Source: Streptomyces naganishii JCM 4654 (GTDB taxonomy: Bacteria > Actinomycetota > Actinomycetes > Streptomycetales > Streptomycetaceae). From it: a stretch of 64,000 bases of DNA. The stretch is from the NCBI RefSeq assembly GCF_014650575.1, contig NZ_BMVF01000003.1, forward strand, positions 491,078-555,077, in the 5' to 3' direction. Shown piece after piece: positions 1 through 8,453 of the stretch. A program made the position numbers and the translations under genes. Position 1 is the first letter of the stretch; the number at the start of each line of letters is the position of its first letter. The notes under the pieces were generated by a model. That model ran no database searches. It saw only the letters and a program-made list of their open reading frames with translations, and was not told the DNA's origin.

Positions 1-564
1 GCCGAGGCCGATCAGCACGGCCACCACCAGGCCCAGCCAGGAGAACTTCTTCAGCCAGGACTCGGCGACGACACCGACGTAGTAGATGACCGCGGTGGTG
101 CCGCCGGCCCAGCAGATGCCGCCGAGGACGTTGGCGATCAGGAACTTCCAGTACGGCATCCGCAGTACGCCCGCGAGCGGGCCGGCGAAGATGCGCAGCA
201 GGGCGACGAAGCGGCCGAAGAACACGGCCCACATGCCCCACTTCTGGAAGGAGCGCTCGGCGGTGGCGATGTGCCCTTCGCCGAAGTGCTTGGGGAACTT
301 CTTCCCGAGCCAGGCCAGCAGCGGCCGTCCGCCCTTGCGGCCGATGGCGTAGCCGATGGAGTCGCCGACGACCGCGCCCACCGTGGCGCACGCGCCGAGC
401 ACCACCGGGTTGATTCCGGAGTGCTGGGAGGACAGCAGGGCCGCGGAGACGAGGACGATCTCGCCGGGCAGGGGGATGCCCAGGCTCTCCAGACCGATGA
501 CCAGCGCCACCGCGGCGTAGACGGCGGCCGCGGGTACCGTGTCGAGCCACTCCTGGACGTGCAC
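1..564 (-). CDS. DedA family membrane protein (3' end beyond window)
   Basis: A GTG at 564 preceded by GGAGG opens a frame that stays open to the window edge, giving 188 codons. The protein is strongly hydrophobic. It carries the DedA/SNARE-associated signature: an early PLPGE segment (about residues 27-31), a G-D-S-I-G-Y region near residue 62, and the F-x-G-R-F-V-A-L-L-R motif near residue 110. DedA proteins are polytopic membrane proteins linked to lipid carrier flipping and membrane homeostasis; the substrate cannot be read from the sequence. The C-terminus is cut off by the window. A strong hairpin separates it from the upstream same-strand gene. Confidence 0.9.
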   Translation of the reverse strand, partial: MHVQEWLDTVPAAAVYAAVALVIGLESLGIPLPGEIVLVSAALLSSQHSGINPVVLGACATVGAVVGDSIGYAIGRKGGRPLLAWLGKKFPKHFGEGHIATAERSFQKWGMWAVFFGRFVALLRIFAGPLAGVLRMPYWKFLIANVLGGICWAGGTTAVIYYVGVVAESWLKKFSWLGLVVAVLIGLG

Positions 565-598
565 CGACGGTTCCTCCCCGTTTCGCGTCCTGATGTTC

Positions 599-627
599 CA
601 CGGGGCGCCCGCGAAAGGCGCCCCGTG
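599..627 (-). terminator. Strong hairpin between two minus-strand genes
   Basis: An 11-bp perfect stem (CACGGGGCGCC / GGCGCCCCGTG) with a 7-base loop lies about 60 bases downstream of the sigma-like gene and 35 bases upstream of the dedA start. There is no U-tract, as is common in Streptomyces terminators. It could also act in the dedA leader. Confidence 0.55.
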
Positions 628-686
628 AAAGCCTACCGGTACCCGCACGGGACGCCCCGGCACAATCCGGACGGCGTCCCGGCCTC

Positions 687-1961
687 TCAGGGCAACCCGA
701 GCACGGCCCCCGCGGGCGCGCCGGCCCTGCTCGGGTGCGCGGCGCCGGTGGTGGGCGCTCCCCAGGGGACGCGCGGGCCGCGGACGGCGCCGTCGTCCGT
801 CCAGCCCTTGGCCACCAGCACGGTGGCGAGCAGCACCAGCGAGGTGAGTCCGATGCCCAGGGCCACGGCCTTGCGGTGCCGGCGCGAGAGCGGCTCCCGG
901 CCGGCGGAGCCGCCACGATGACGTCCGGCACCCACGGAGCCGATGACCCCGGACGCCCGGGACGGTCCGGGCACCCGGGACGGTCCGGAAACCCCGGAGG
1001 GCCCGGTTGGTCCGGACGCCCCGGACGGTCCGGGCAGCCCGGGTGATCCCGGCCGCCCGAGCGGCCCGGGCCGGCCGCCGGGCGCGGACGCCGTCACCGT
1101 GCCGCCGCGCATCGGGCGGGAGTCGAGATAGCGGCGGGCTCCCCATCCCAGCACGCTCTCCGCGAGGAGCACGTCCAGCGCGTCGTCGAAATGCGCGAGC
1201 TGTTCGGCCGCGGAGCGGCAGTGTCCGCACTCACGCAGATGACGTCGGACATCCGGCAGGAGTGCCCCGCCGCGCCGCATGGGAACGTCGAGCAGGCGGT
1301 TGTGGAAGCGGCATTCACTGGTCGGCGCGAGTTCCCGGTGGGCGCGTACGCAGCCCGCCCGGAATTGCTCGCGCGCCTGCCGCAGCGCGCCCTCCGCGGT
1401 CTCGGTGCCGAGGGCCAGCAGACCGGCCGGTATGGTTATGGGTTCGGCCTCCACCTCCGTGTGCCACAACAGGCATTGGAAGGCCGCGGGAAGTGCCTGG
1501 AAAGCCCGCTCGGCGAGTTGCCGCTTTTCGGGGGTGATGGACCTGACCGCGCGCAGCGCGCGGCCGCCGCCGGGCCTGCGCAGTTCCGGCAGCACCACGC
1601 AGGCCGCCTCGTCGGCGGCCCACTGCCGTACGGTTTCGCGGGCGGCGGCGAGCAGTTGGGGGCGCAGGGCGCCGCCGACCGCTCCCCCGGTAAGCCGCCG
1701 CAGCACCTGGCGGAACGCGGCGGTGGCCACCATGGCCGCCGAACTCCCGGGCCCGGCAAGGCAGATGACGGCGTAGTCGTACGTCGCCCGCCAGTGCCGG
1801 GCGAGCAGCAGCGCGACGGCGTGGTGGCCGCCGTCGGGGTCGCGCAGCCGGGCGACGAGGCTGCGGTCGGACTCCCCCGGGGGCGGTCCGGGGTGGGGCG
1901 GGTAGGGAGGACGAGGGGGGTGTGGGGGATGCGGGGGATGCGGGGGGTGGGGGGATTGCAC
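687..1961 (-). CDS. Sigma-factor-like, zinc-finger, single-pass membrane protein with collagen-like stretch
   Basis: The open frame reaches 1994, but GTG 1961 is the better start because GGAAGG lies about 10 bases upstream. Order of parts, in residues from position 1994: a Pro/His repeat (13-40); a helical region resembling ECF sigma region 2 (about 45-140); a region-4-like segment (about 165-220); an H-x3-C-x2-C anti-sigma-type zinc motif (HLRECGHC, near 250); about 11 uninterrupted Gly-X-Y triplets followed by four interrupted ones (about 306-355); a basic stretch; one transmembrane helix (about 382-402); and a short outer tail. Fusion of sigma-like and zinc-finger parts is known in actinobacteria as self-contained membrane regulators. 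The DNA-binding residues of region 4 are poorly conserved, so promoter recognition is doubtful. Function is inferred only. Confidence 0.7.
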   Translation of the reverse strand: MQSPHPPHPPHPPHPPRPPYPPHPGPPPGESDRSLVARLRDPDGGHHAVALLLARHWRATYDYAVICLAGPGSSAAMVATAAFRQVLRRLTGGAVGGALRPQLLAAARETVRQWAADEAACVVLPELRRPGGGRALRAVRSITPEKRQLAERAFQALPAAFQCLLWHTEVEAEPITIPAGLLALGTETAEGALRQAREQFRAGCVRAHRELAPTSECRFHNRLLDVPMRRGGALLPDVRRHLRECGHCRSAAEQLAHFDDALDVLLAESVLGWGARRYLDSRPMRGGTVTASAPGGRPGPLGRPGSPGLPGPSGASGPTGPSGVSGPSRVPGPSRASGVIGSVGAGRHRGGSAGREPLSRRHRKAVALGIGLTSLVLLATVLVAKGWTDDGAVRGPRVPWGAPTTGAAHPSRAGAPAGAVLGLP

Positions 1962-2235
1962 GGAATCATTTCCTTCCGAGCCGCAGGACGGCATACGGAA
2001 CGCACGTCCACGGGAACGCGTGCCTGGTGGGTGCGTGCGCCGGCCGGAAAAGCGTGACCGGTTCCGCCTTTCCCACAGGGAGGCTCACTTTCGCACACGC
2101 GACTGACAGGAAACAAGCAGTTCGAATAGACGATGTTTCAACTACCGGGAATTCCCAGGGGGTTACCGCTGGTATCGGTCTCGGTGTGCGAAGAACGCGT
2201 CGCAGGGTGGTCAACTTGTGTGCGAAAACGCCCGG

Positions 2236-2613
2236 ATGGCACACGCAATCTCCAACCGCGTTCCCACAGCGCGCTCCTGTGCCGCTCCGGGTTCACCGGA
2301 CGACACCGTGCGGCTCGACGCGACCCGCGATCCGGCCCGCTCCTGCAATGCCGTGCTGTGCTACGCCCTCGGCCCGGCGGTGTCCGGCGTGCCGGAGCGC
2401 ATCCCACCCGGGCGCGGCGGCGAGGTCCGGCTCACCGACGCCCCCCGCGGGCCGGCGTCGGACGGCACGGTCCACGGGGCCGCCTTCGACGGCCCTCGCC
2501 ACGACACCGGCGACAAGGCGCACCACTTGCGCACGGTCGTCCGGCCGGCCTGCGACCGCCCCGGTCCCCCGATCCGGGACCGCAGTTCCTGTCCTGGCCA
2601 CGGGAGTTCGTGA
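2236..2613 (+). CDS. Hypothetical protein, doubtful
   Basis: A 125-codon frame starts at ATG 2236 (an in-frame GTG lies at 2218) and ends at TGA 2613. Third-position GC is high but lower than in neighbouring genes, and no ribosome-binding site is evident. I recognise no domain. The region just upstream (2080-2220) is AT-richer than the surroundings and could hold promoters. It may be a decayed gene; a 102-codon frame on the other strand (2293-2601) is an alternative. Confidence 0.25.
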   Translation: MAHAISNRVPTARSCAAPGSPDDTVRLDATRDPARSCNAVLCYALGPAVSGVPERIPPGRGGEVRLTDAPRGPASDGTVHGAAFDGPRHDTGDKAHHLRTVVRPACDRPGPPIRDRSSCPGHGSS

Positions 2614-2692
2614 CGAGCGCCAAGAGAGCGAGCCGGATCCGAACCGCCGGCGCGGGCCGCCGTGGGCCGCGCGCGCCGGGGTCCGGTTCCGC

Positions 2693-3145
2693 TCAGCCGT
2701 TGGGACGCAGGGTCCACAGGACCGTCATCTCGCCGGTCACGGCCCCGTCCTCGCGGCGGATCTCGACCGACACCGGGAACTCGGGCCGCTGCCCCGCGTC
2801 CAGTTCGGCCACGACCTCCGCGGCCGGGCGGCCCAGGGTGGCGGTGGCGGTCACGCGGCCCATCGCGAGCTTCCGGTAGGCGATCTCGGCGCGCACGGCC
2901 AGCGGCACGGCGCGGGAGAGCTGGTCCCCGAACGCGGCCAGCACGATGGCGCCGCTGGCGGACTCCCCCAGCGTGAACATCGCGCCGGCGTGCGGGCCGC
3001 CCACGTGGTTGTGGTACTCGCCCTGGTCGGGCAGGGCGACCACGGCCTTGTCCCGGGCGGTCTCGAGGAACTCGAGGTTCAGGGTCCGGGCCATCGGCAC
3101 GGTGGCGGCGAGCATCTCGCCGACGGACATCTGGTCTGCGCTCAT
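2693..3145 (-). CDS. DUF4442 / hot-dog fold thioesterase-like protein
   Basis: This is a 150-residue protein. A central HxGxxHAGAMFTLGESASG segment (about residues 47-65) matches the helix of hot-dog acyl-CoA thioesterase-like proteins, and it is followed by beta-rich sequence with RAEIAYRKLAMG. The DUF4442 group lacks an assigned substrate. The start ATG 3145 is the first in frame and the length is typical. It stands alone, divergent from the Pro/Gln-rich membrane protein gene at 3297, and the two share a 150-bp promoter region. Confidence 0.8.
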   Translation of the reverse strand: MSADQMSVGEMLAATVPMARTLNLEFLETARDKAVVALPDQGEYHNHVGGPHAGAMFTLGESASGAIVLAAFGDQLSRAVPLAVRAEIAYRKLAMGRVTATATLGRPAAEVVAELDAGQRPEFPVSVEIRREDGAVTGEMTVLWTLRPNG

Positions 3146-3296
3146 GGCGGCATGTTACTCACGGGTAGCCGATACTGAACAGACGCGGCGGACCAGATGT
3201 GACGGCACCGCCCCGGCGCGGCCCCGCGTTTCTGGTACGTCCCTGACAAGGCCCGGTGACCGAATCGTGTCCCCGGCGCCACTAGGGTTACTGCCC

Positions 3297-4304
3297 ATGT
3301 GGCCAGGACAGCAGCCGCCCGGGGGCGAGCAGAACCCGCAGAACAACCCCTACCAGCAGCCGGGGTACCAGCAGCCGAATCCGTACCAGCAGCCCGGCTA
3401 CCAGCAGCCCGGCCCCTACGCGCAGCAGCAGCCGCAGTGGGGCGCCCCCACGCCCCCCGTGGGCACACCGCAGGCGCCCCAGGGCCCGGGCGGCGGTGGC
3501 GGCAACCGGACCAAGCTCATCGCGGTCATCGCGGCCACTGCGGTCGTGGTCGCCGCCGGCGTGACCGGTTTCCTGGTCCTCGGGGGGAAGAAGGACGACA
3601 AGGCGGGCGAGGACGGCAAGCCGAGCCCGGCCGTGTCCGCGTCGGCGAAACCGTCCGACTCCGCGTCCGCGACGGACGAGGACCCGCGCGGGACGCAGAC
3701 GGAGAAGCCGACCATCGCAGGCTGGAAGGTCGTGGTGAACCCGAAGCGCGGCGTCGCCTTCGACGTGCCCGCGGACTGGGAGGTCCAGTCGCCGGGACTG
3801 TCCACCGGCTTCGAGGACGACAAGACGGGCAAGCCCGTGGCCATCATGTCGGGAGTCGCCGAGTACAAGTCCAAGTGGTGCACGTCCGACGACGACAAGG
3901 ACGGGCGGACGGAGGACACGTCCCTGGCCCAGGTGGGCACGAAGGGCGCCGACGGGGCGAAGAACACCGACGAGGTGGCCGTCAACACCGTGGGCTGGTG
4001 GATCTACGGCGGGTACACACAGCCCGACAAGAAGAGCCTGAGTTACGACCACAAGGCCAAGCCATACAAGACCGCCTCCGGCATCGAGGGCAGCATCGCC
4101 TGGGCCAGGTCCACGAACACGCCGCAGAAGGGCAAGTGCGCGAGCGACGGCAAGGCGCTCAGCTTCGGCTTCAAGAACTCCGCCGGCGACTTCGTCTCCT
4201 GGAATTTCTTCGGCGCGAAGGGCGTGAAGGGCGAGGTCCCCGAGGCGACTGTCATGAAGATCCTCAGCACCGTCCGCCTGCACGGCACCCCCACGGCCGA
4301 CTGA
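3297..4304 (+). CDS. Pro/Gln/Tyr-rich single-pass membrane protein
   Basis: Of 335 residues, the first 60 are a Pro-Gln-Tyr-Asn low-complexity region with repeats of the type QQPGYQQPNPY. A transmembrane helix follows (about residues 75-97), then a Ser/Ala/Asp-rich linker and a globular outer domain of about 180 residues with the look of lipoprotein-LpqN/DUF-type streptomycete surface proteins (segments GVAFDVPADWEV and SWNFFGAKG). ATG 3297 is chosen because the low-complexity head begins there and a TAGGGT -10 box ends 8 bases upstream, suggesting leaderless transcription. No catalytic motif is visible. Confidence 0.8.
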   Translation: MWPGQQPPGGEQNPQNNPYQQPGYQQPNPYQQPGYQQPGPYAQQQPQWGAPTPPVGTPQAPQGPGGGGGNRTKLIAVIAATAVVVAAGVTGFLVLGGKKDDKAGEDGKPSPAVSASAKPSDSASATDEDPRGTQTEKPTIAGWKVVVNPKRGVAFDVPADWEVQSPGLSTGFEDDKTGKPVAIMSGVAEYKSKWCTSDDDKDGRTEDTSLAQVGTKGADGAKNTDEVAVNTVGWWIYGGYTQPDKKSLSYDHKAKPYKTASGIEGSIAWARSTNTPQKGKCASDGKALSFGFKNSAGDFVSWNFFGAKGVKGEVPEATVMKILSTVRLHGTPTAD

Positions 4305-4321
4305 GACCGTACCGGCCGGCC

Positions 4322-5167
4322 TCAGCCGATGCCGAACGCCCCCTCGGGAGGCCGCGGGGACGGCACCGCGTCCTCGTCGCGCACCGGAGCGGCGGTCCCG
4401 GTGAACCGCCGTAGCCCCGCCCCGTGTTCCACGCGGGCGGGGAAGGCGTCGGACGCGGTCAGGCGTGCCAGCGTGGCCGTGTCGACGGGGTCGTGCGAGG
4501 CGACGAGGACCGCGTTGCCGAAGCGGCGCCCCCGCAGCACCGCCGGTTCCGCGATCAGCGCGAGTTCCTCGAAGAGTGCGGCGAAGGTCGCCAGTTGGGA
4601 GCGCAGGAAGGCGAACGGCGCGGCGTCGGCGAGGTTGGCGAGGTAGACGCCGCCGGGTCGCAGCACGCGCCGGGCCTCGCGGGCGTAGGCGAGGGACGTG
4701 AGGTGGGCGGGCACGCGCGAGCCGCCGAAGACGTCGGCGATGAGCACGTCGGCCGAGCCGGCGGGGGCGGCTTCCAGCCAGGAGCGCGCGTCGGCGGTGT
4801 GCAGCGCGATGCCCGCGTCCTTGGGCAGCGGCAGATGCGTGACCACCAGGTCCAGCAGGCCGCGGTCGGCCTCGACGACGTGCTGCCGGGAACCGGGCCG
4901 GGTGGCGGCCACGTAGCGGGGCAGGGTGAGCGCGCCGCCGCCGAGGTGCAGCACGTCCAGCGGGTTGCCCGGTTCGGCGACGGTGTCCAGCACGTGCCCG
5001 AGCCGGCGGGCGTACTCGAACTCCAGGTGGGTGGGCTCGTCCAGGTCGACGTACGACTGCGGCGCTCCGTCCACCGTCAGCAGCCAGGCCCGGGCGCGGT
5101 CGACGTCGGGCATCAGCTTGGCGGTCCCGTGATCGACGGCTCGGGTCACGGGTATCGGCTCGGTCAC
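4322..5167 (-). CDS. Spermidine-synthase-like methyltransferase-fold protein
   Basis: This is a 281-residue protein starting at GTG 5167, which opens the conserved VTEPIPVTRAVD segment; sequence further upstream is repeat-derived. Motif I of the Rossmann methyltransferase/spermidine synthase fold is VLHLGGGALTLPRYVA (about residue 80), followed by the acidic ribose-binding segment HVVEADRGLLDL and DVLIADVFGGSRVP. It resembles the stand-alone actinobacterial fused-MFS-less spermidine synthase-like proteins. Polyamine synthesis is not established for this group, so the reaction is left open. It is convergent with the gene ending at 4304. Confidence 0.8.
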   Translation of the reverse strand: MTEPIPVTRAVDHGTAKLMPDVDRARAWLLTVDGAPQSYVDLDEPTHLEFEYARRLGHVLDTVAEPGNPLDVLHLGGGALTLPRYVAATRPGSRQHVVEADRGLLDLVVTHLPLPKDAGIALHTADARSWLEAAPAGSADVLIADVFGGSRVPAHLTSLAYAREARRVLRPGGVYLANLADAAPFAFLRSQLATFAALFEELALIAEPAVLRGRRFGNAVLVASHDPVDTATLARLTASDAFPARVEHGAGLRRFTGTAAPVRDEDAVPSPRPPEGAFGIG

Positions 5168-5196
5168 GGGTCCATTGTGCCGGGCAGGCCCACGCC

Positions 5197-5304
5197 GGGG
5201 TGACCGCGGGACCGGCCACGACCGGCCCCGCCGGGGTGACCGCGGGACCGGCCGCGACCGGCCCCGCCGACGTGACGGCGCGACCGGCCACGACCGGTCG
5301 CACC
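5197..5304. repeat. Three 36-bp tandem repeats
   Basis: Three units of 36 bp start at 5197, 5233 and 5269, built from GGGGTGACCGCGGGACCGGC-type sequence. Units 1 and 2 differ at one base; unit 3 is more diverged. They lie between tuf3 (stop 5373) and the start of the spermidine-synthase-like gene (5167). The unit length is a multiple of three and all frames stay open, which creates a spurious 12-residue protein repeat. Confidence 0.85.
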
Positions 5305-5372
5305 GTCCCTTCACCCCCGGCGCCCGCGCGCCCGGCTCGCGCGCCCGCGTGTCCCGGCGGCCTCGTGCGCTC

Positions 5373-6542
5373 TCACTCCACCGCGGTCACGGTCCCCGCG
5401 CCGACCGTCCGTCCGCCCTCGCGGACGGCGAAGCCCAGCCCGGTCTCCAGCGGCACCTCGCGCCCCAGCTCCACGGTCATGGTGACCGTGTCGCCGGGCC
5501 GCGCGACCGCCGTCTGCCCGAGGTCGACGTCGCCGACGACGTCCGCGGTGCGGATGTAGAACTGCGGCCGGTAACCGGTGGACACCGGCGTCGTACGACC
5601 GCCCTCCCGCGCCGAGAGGACGTACACCCGCGCGGTGAAGCGCCGGCGGGGCCGCACGCTGCCCGGCGCGGCGACGACGTGGCCGCGCCGGACCGCGTCG
5701 CGCGGGACGCCGCGCAGCAGCAGCGCCACGTTGTCCCCGGCCTGCGCCTCCTCCATGGGCTTGCCGAAGGTCTCCAGGCCGGTGACCACGGTCTCCACGT
5801 CCGCGCCGAGCACCTCCACGCGGTCGCCGACCCGGACGGTGCCGCGCTCGACCGCGCCCGTGACGACGGTCCCGCGCCCGGTGATGGTGAGCACGTTCTC
5901 CACCGGCAGCAGGAAGGGCGCGTCCAGGTACCGCTCGGGCATGGGCACATAGGTGTCCACCGCGTCGAGCAGCGCCTCGACCGACGCCGTCCAGCGCGGG
6001 TCGCCCTCCAGCGCCCTCAGTCCGGAGACCCGTACGACGGGCACGGAGTCGCCCGGGTAGCCCTGGCGGGTGAGCAGGTCGCGGACCTCGAGCTCGACGA
6101 GGTCGATGAGCTCCTCGTCGCCCGCGTCGGCCTTGTTGAGCGCGACCACGATGTGGTCGACGCCCACCTGCCGGGCGAGCAGCACGTGTTCGGCGGTCTG
6201 CGGCATGATCCCGTCGAGCGCGGAGACGACGAGGATCGCCCCGTCCAGCTGCGCGGCCCCGGTGACCATGTTCTTGACGTAGTCGGCGTGGCCCGGCATG
6301 TCCACGTGCGCGTAGTGCCGGGTGTCGGTCTCGTACTCGACGTGCGCGATGTTGATGGTGATGCCGCGCGCGGCCTCCTCGGGGGCCCGGTCGATGCGGT
6401 CGAAGGGCACGAAGGTGCCGGTGCCGCGCTCGGCGAGGACCTTGGTGATGGCGGCGGTCAGGGTGGTCTTGCCGTGGTCGACATGGCCCATCGTGCCGAT
6501 GTTCAGATGCGGTTTGGTGCGTACGTACGCCGTCTTGGGCAT
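5373..6542 (-). CDS. tuf3: Elongation factor Tu, divergent copy (EF-Tu3)
   Basis: This is a 389-residue translational GTPase with full EF-Tu architecture. The G domain has P-loop GHVDHGKTT (about 17-25), switch-[18 protein letters not shown] (G3), NKAD (G4) and SGLRALEG (G5 area). Domains 2 and 3 follow, with GRGTVVTG and a C-terminal [13 protein letters not shown]. It differs from housekeeping EF-Tu at many otherwise fixed sites: DMPGH for DCPGH, NKAD for NKCD, and MPETY-like substitutions. Streptomycetes are known to carry such a divergent tuf3 outside the rpsL-fusA-tuf1 operon, with expression tied to nutritional stress. It is monocistronic here. The start ATG 6542 gives the conserved [16 protein letters not shown] head. 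Confidence 0.93.
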   Translation of the reverse strand: MPKTAYVRTKPHLNIGTMGHVDHGKTTLTAAITKVLAERGTGTFVPFDRIDRAPEEAARGITINIAHVEYETDTRHYAHVDMPGHADYVKNMVTGAAQLDGAILVVSALDGIMPQTAEHVLLARQVGVDHIVVALNKADAGDEELIDLVELEVRDLLTRQGYPGDSVPVVRVSGLRALEGDPRWTASVEALLDAVDTYVPMPERYLDAPFLLPVENVLTITGRGTVVTGAVERGTVRVGDRVEVLGADVETVVTGLETFGKPMEEAQAGDNVALLLRGVPRDAVRRGHVVAAPGSVRPRRRFTARVYVLSAREGGRTTPVSTGYRPQFYIRTADVVGDVDLGQTAVARPGDTVTMTVELGREVPLETGLGFAVREGGRTVGAGTVTAVE

Positions 6543-6689
6543 GGCTGTACCTCGAAGCCTCGTGAAGTGTGCGCCGGACCCCGGGAAGTCACCGACCCTC
6601 CCCCTGCGGGGTCCGCCGGACGATCCGGGGAGGGTCAGCTTCGGGCGCCGTCGACTGCGGCCAGGAGGATCACGACGGCAGCCTTCGGC

Positions 6690-6709
6690 GCATCCGCGAC
6701 GGCGGATGC
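6690..6709 (-). terminator. Hairpin downstream of the AlkD-like gene / in tuf3 leader
   Basis: A perfect 8-bp stem GCATCCGC / GCGGATGC has a GACG loop. It sits 110 bases past the AlkD-like stop codon and about 150 bases before the tuf3 start, so it can terminate one or attenuate the other. No U-run follows. Confidence 0.4.
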
Positions 6710-6818
6710 TGCGAGGAGGAAGGCGTGCCGGAACATGACGCCGATCATCGCCGACGCCCCACCGGCCGTCCAACGGTTTTCCGGCAGGCGGGGCGGGTGG
6801 TGAGGGGCGGTCAGCGGG

Positions 6819-7541
6819 TCAGGGACCGATGTTCTTCAGCGCCTCGCGCACCGACAGGGGCGCGAGGCGTCCCCGCTCGCGCGCGACGAAGTCGCCTACC
6901 GCGTCGGGGTCCGTCCTGGCGTACTCGCGCAGGCACCAGCCGATGGCCTTGCGGACGAAGAAGTCGGGGTGCCCCGACTGGCGCACGCAGTAGGCGAACA
7001 GGCGCCCGGTGTCGGTGCGTTCCTTGTAGCGGAGCTGGTGCAGCAGGGCCGCGCGGGCGATCCACGGGTCGTCGTCGGCGATCCAGGCGTCCATCTCGGC
7101 GGTGAGCGCGGGATCGGCCGCGACCAGGGGACCGACGACGTGCGCGGCGAGCAGGTCCACGGTGTCCCACCAGGAGGTGGTGGAGATCAGGTGGCGGGTC
7201 ACGGGGAGGAGGCCGGAGGAGCAGCGGCCCACGTGCCGGCGCAGGTAGTCGACGGCGAAGTAGTGGTACTCGCGCTCGGGCAGCTCCCAGCAGCGCAGGG
7301 CGACGGCCGTGCAGTCGGCCTCGCCGGGGCGGGGCAGCCCGGCGACGACCGTGCGGGACAGGGCGCGGCGCACGGGGGTGGTCAGCCCGAGGAAGGGGGC
7401 CACGTCCTTCATGTACGCCCGCATGGCAGCGGCCCGCTCGGGGTCGGCCGCGCCGGCGTAGGCGGTGGTGAGCCGCTCCAGCACGGTGTCGGCGAGACCG
7501 CCGGCCGGCGCTTCGGGGACAGCCGCACCTGTGACGCTCAT
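6819..7541 (-). CDS. DNA alkylation repair protein, AlkD-like HEAT-repeat
   Basis: About 240 residues start at ATG 7541 (in-frame alternatives 7553 and 7568; none has a clear ribosome-binding site). The helical repeats match the AlkD/DNA_alkylation family: LGLTTPVRR near residue 46, REYHYFAVDYLRRH near 95, STTSWWDTVDLLA near 120, DDDPWIARAALLHQL near 155 and FVRKAIGWCLREYAR near 190. The W-W-D-T-V-D segment and the later R are the DNA-backbone and alkylbase contact sites in AlkD. The family removes N3/N7-alkylpurines. It is divergent from the TVP38-type gene, with the two starts only about 50 bp apart. Confidence 0.85.
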   Translation of the reverse strand: MSVTGAAVPEAPAGGLADTVLERLTTAYAGAADPERAAAMRAYMKDVAPFLGLTTPVRRALSRTVVAGLPRPGEADCTAVALRCWELPEREYHYFAVDYLRRHVGRCSSGLLPVTRHLISTTSWWDTVDLLAAHVVGPLVAADPALTAEMDAWIADDDPWIARAALLHQLRYKERTDTGRLFAYCVRQSGHPDFFVRKAIGWCLREYARTDPDAVGDFVARERGRLAPLSVREALKNIGP

Positions 7542-7590
7542 GAGACGAACCATACGGCGATCACACATACCCGTCGGTTAGTGTCACCGA

Positions 7591-8376
7591 ATGCTCGATG
7601 CCACCACCCGCTCTGGGGGCACCGCCACGGCCTCTCCCCGGGCCGCAGCCGCCGAGTTCGCCGTCGCCCGCCCCGGGTCCCCTGCGTCCGCCGCGCCGGC
7701 GGGCGTTCTCACCCGCTGCTCACGCGTGCTGCTCTCCCCCTGGTCCCGGCTGTCCCTGCTCCTCGTGCTGCTCGCCGGGGCCGGCTCGTCGGTGCTGCTG
7801 TTCCAGCCGCAGAGACTGCTGGCGCAGGGCTGGCCGCCCCAGCTCGGCGGCGCGGCCGCGGCCGCGGTGTTCGCGGTGGCGTACGGCCTGTGCACGGTGG
7901 CGTTCGTGCCGCGTCCGCTGCTGAACCTCGCCGCGGGCGCCCTGTTCGGCTCGCAGTTGGGGCTCGCGTCCGCGCTCGCCGGTACGGTGCTCGGCGCCGG
8001 GGTCTCCTTCGGCCTGGGCCGGGTGCTGGGCCAGGACGCGCTGCGGCCGCTGCTGCGCGGGCGGCTGCTGAGGGCGGCGGACGGGCAGCTGAGCCGGCAC
8101 GGGTTCCGTTCGATGCTGCTGACCCGGCTCTTCCCCGGGGTGCCGTTCTGGGCCGCGAACTACTGCGCGGCGGTCTCCCGGATGGGCTGGCCGGCCTTCC
8201 TGACCGCGACGGCGCTCGGTTCCGTCCCGAACACCGCCGCCTACGTGGTCGCCGGCGCCCGCGCCTCCGCGCCGACCTCGCCGGCCTTCCTGATCGCCAT
8301 GGCCGTCATCGCCGTGCCGGCCCTGGCGGCCGCGGCGGTGGCCTGGCGCAAACGCCACCACCTGCGCCCGCGTTGA
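7591..8376 (+). CDS. TVP38/TMEM64 family membrane protein
   Basis: This is a 261-residue polytopic protein: an Ala-rich soluble head of about 45 residues, then helices separated by the VTT-domain signature (FVPRPLLNLAAGALFG near residue 112, SFGLGRVLG near 145, LLTRLFPGVPFWAANYCA near 180). It belongs to the same superfamily as the DedA protein at the left edge. Transport or lipid-scramblase roles are proposed for the family; nothing local defines a substrate. Confidence 0.85.
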   Translation: MLDATTRSGGTATASPRAAAAEFAVARPGSPASAAPAGVLTRCSRVLLSPWSRLSLLLVLLAGAGSSVLLFQPQRLLAQGWPPQLGGAAAAAVFAVAYGLCTVAFVPRPLLNLAAGALFGSQLGLASALAGTVLGAGVSFGLGRVLGQDALRPLLRGRLLRAADGQLSRHGFRSMLLTRLFPGVPFWAANYCAAVSRMGWPAFLTATALGSVPNTAAYVVAGARASAPTSPAFLIAMAVIAVPALAAAAVAWRKRHHLRPR

Positions 8377-8453
8377 CCCTCCGCCAGGGTCCGTCCCCGG
8401 CGGACCTCGTGTGCCGGACCTCGTGTGCCGGACCTCTTGTCATACGGCTTCCG

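Noticed and set aside
3288..5303. 671-codon minus-strand frame
   Set aside because: It spans two real genes in other frames and is a Pro/Arg-rich composite.
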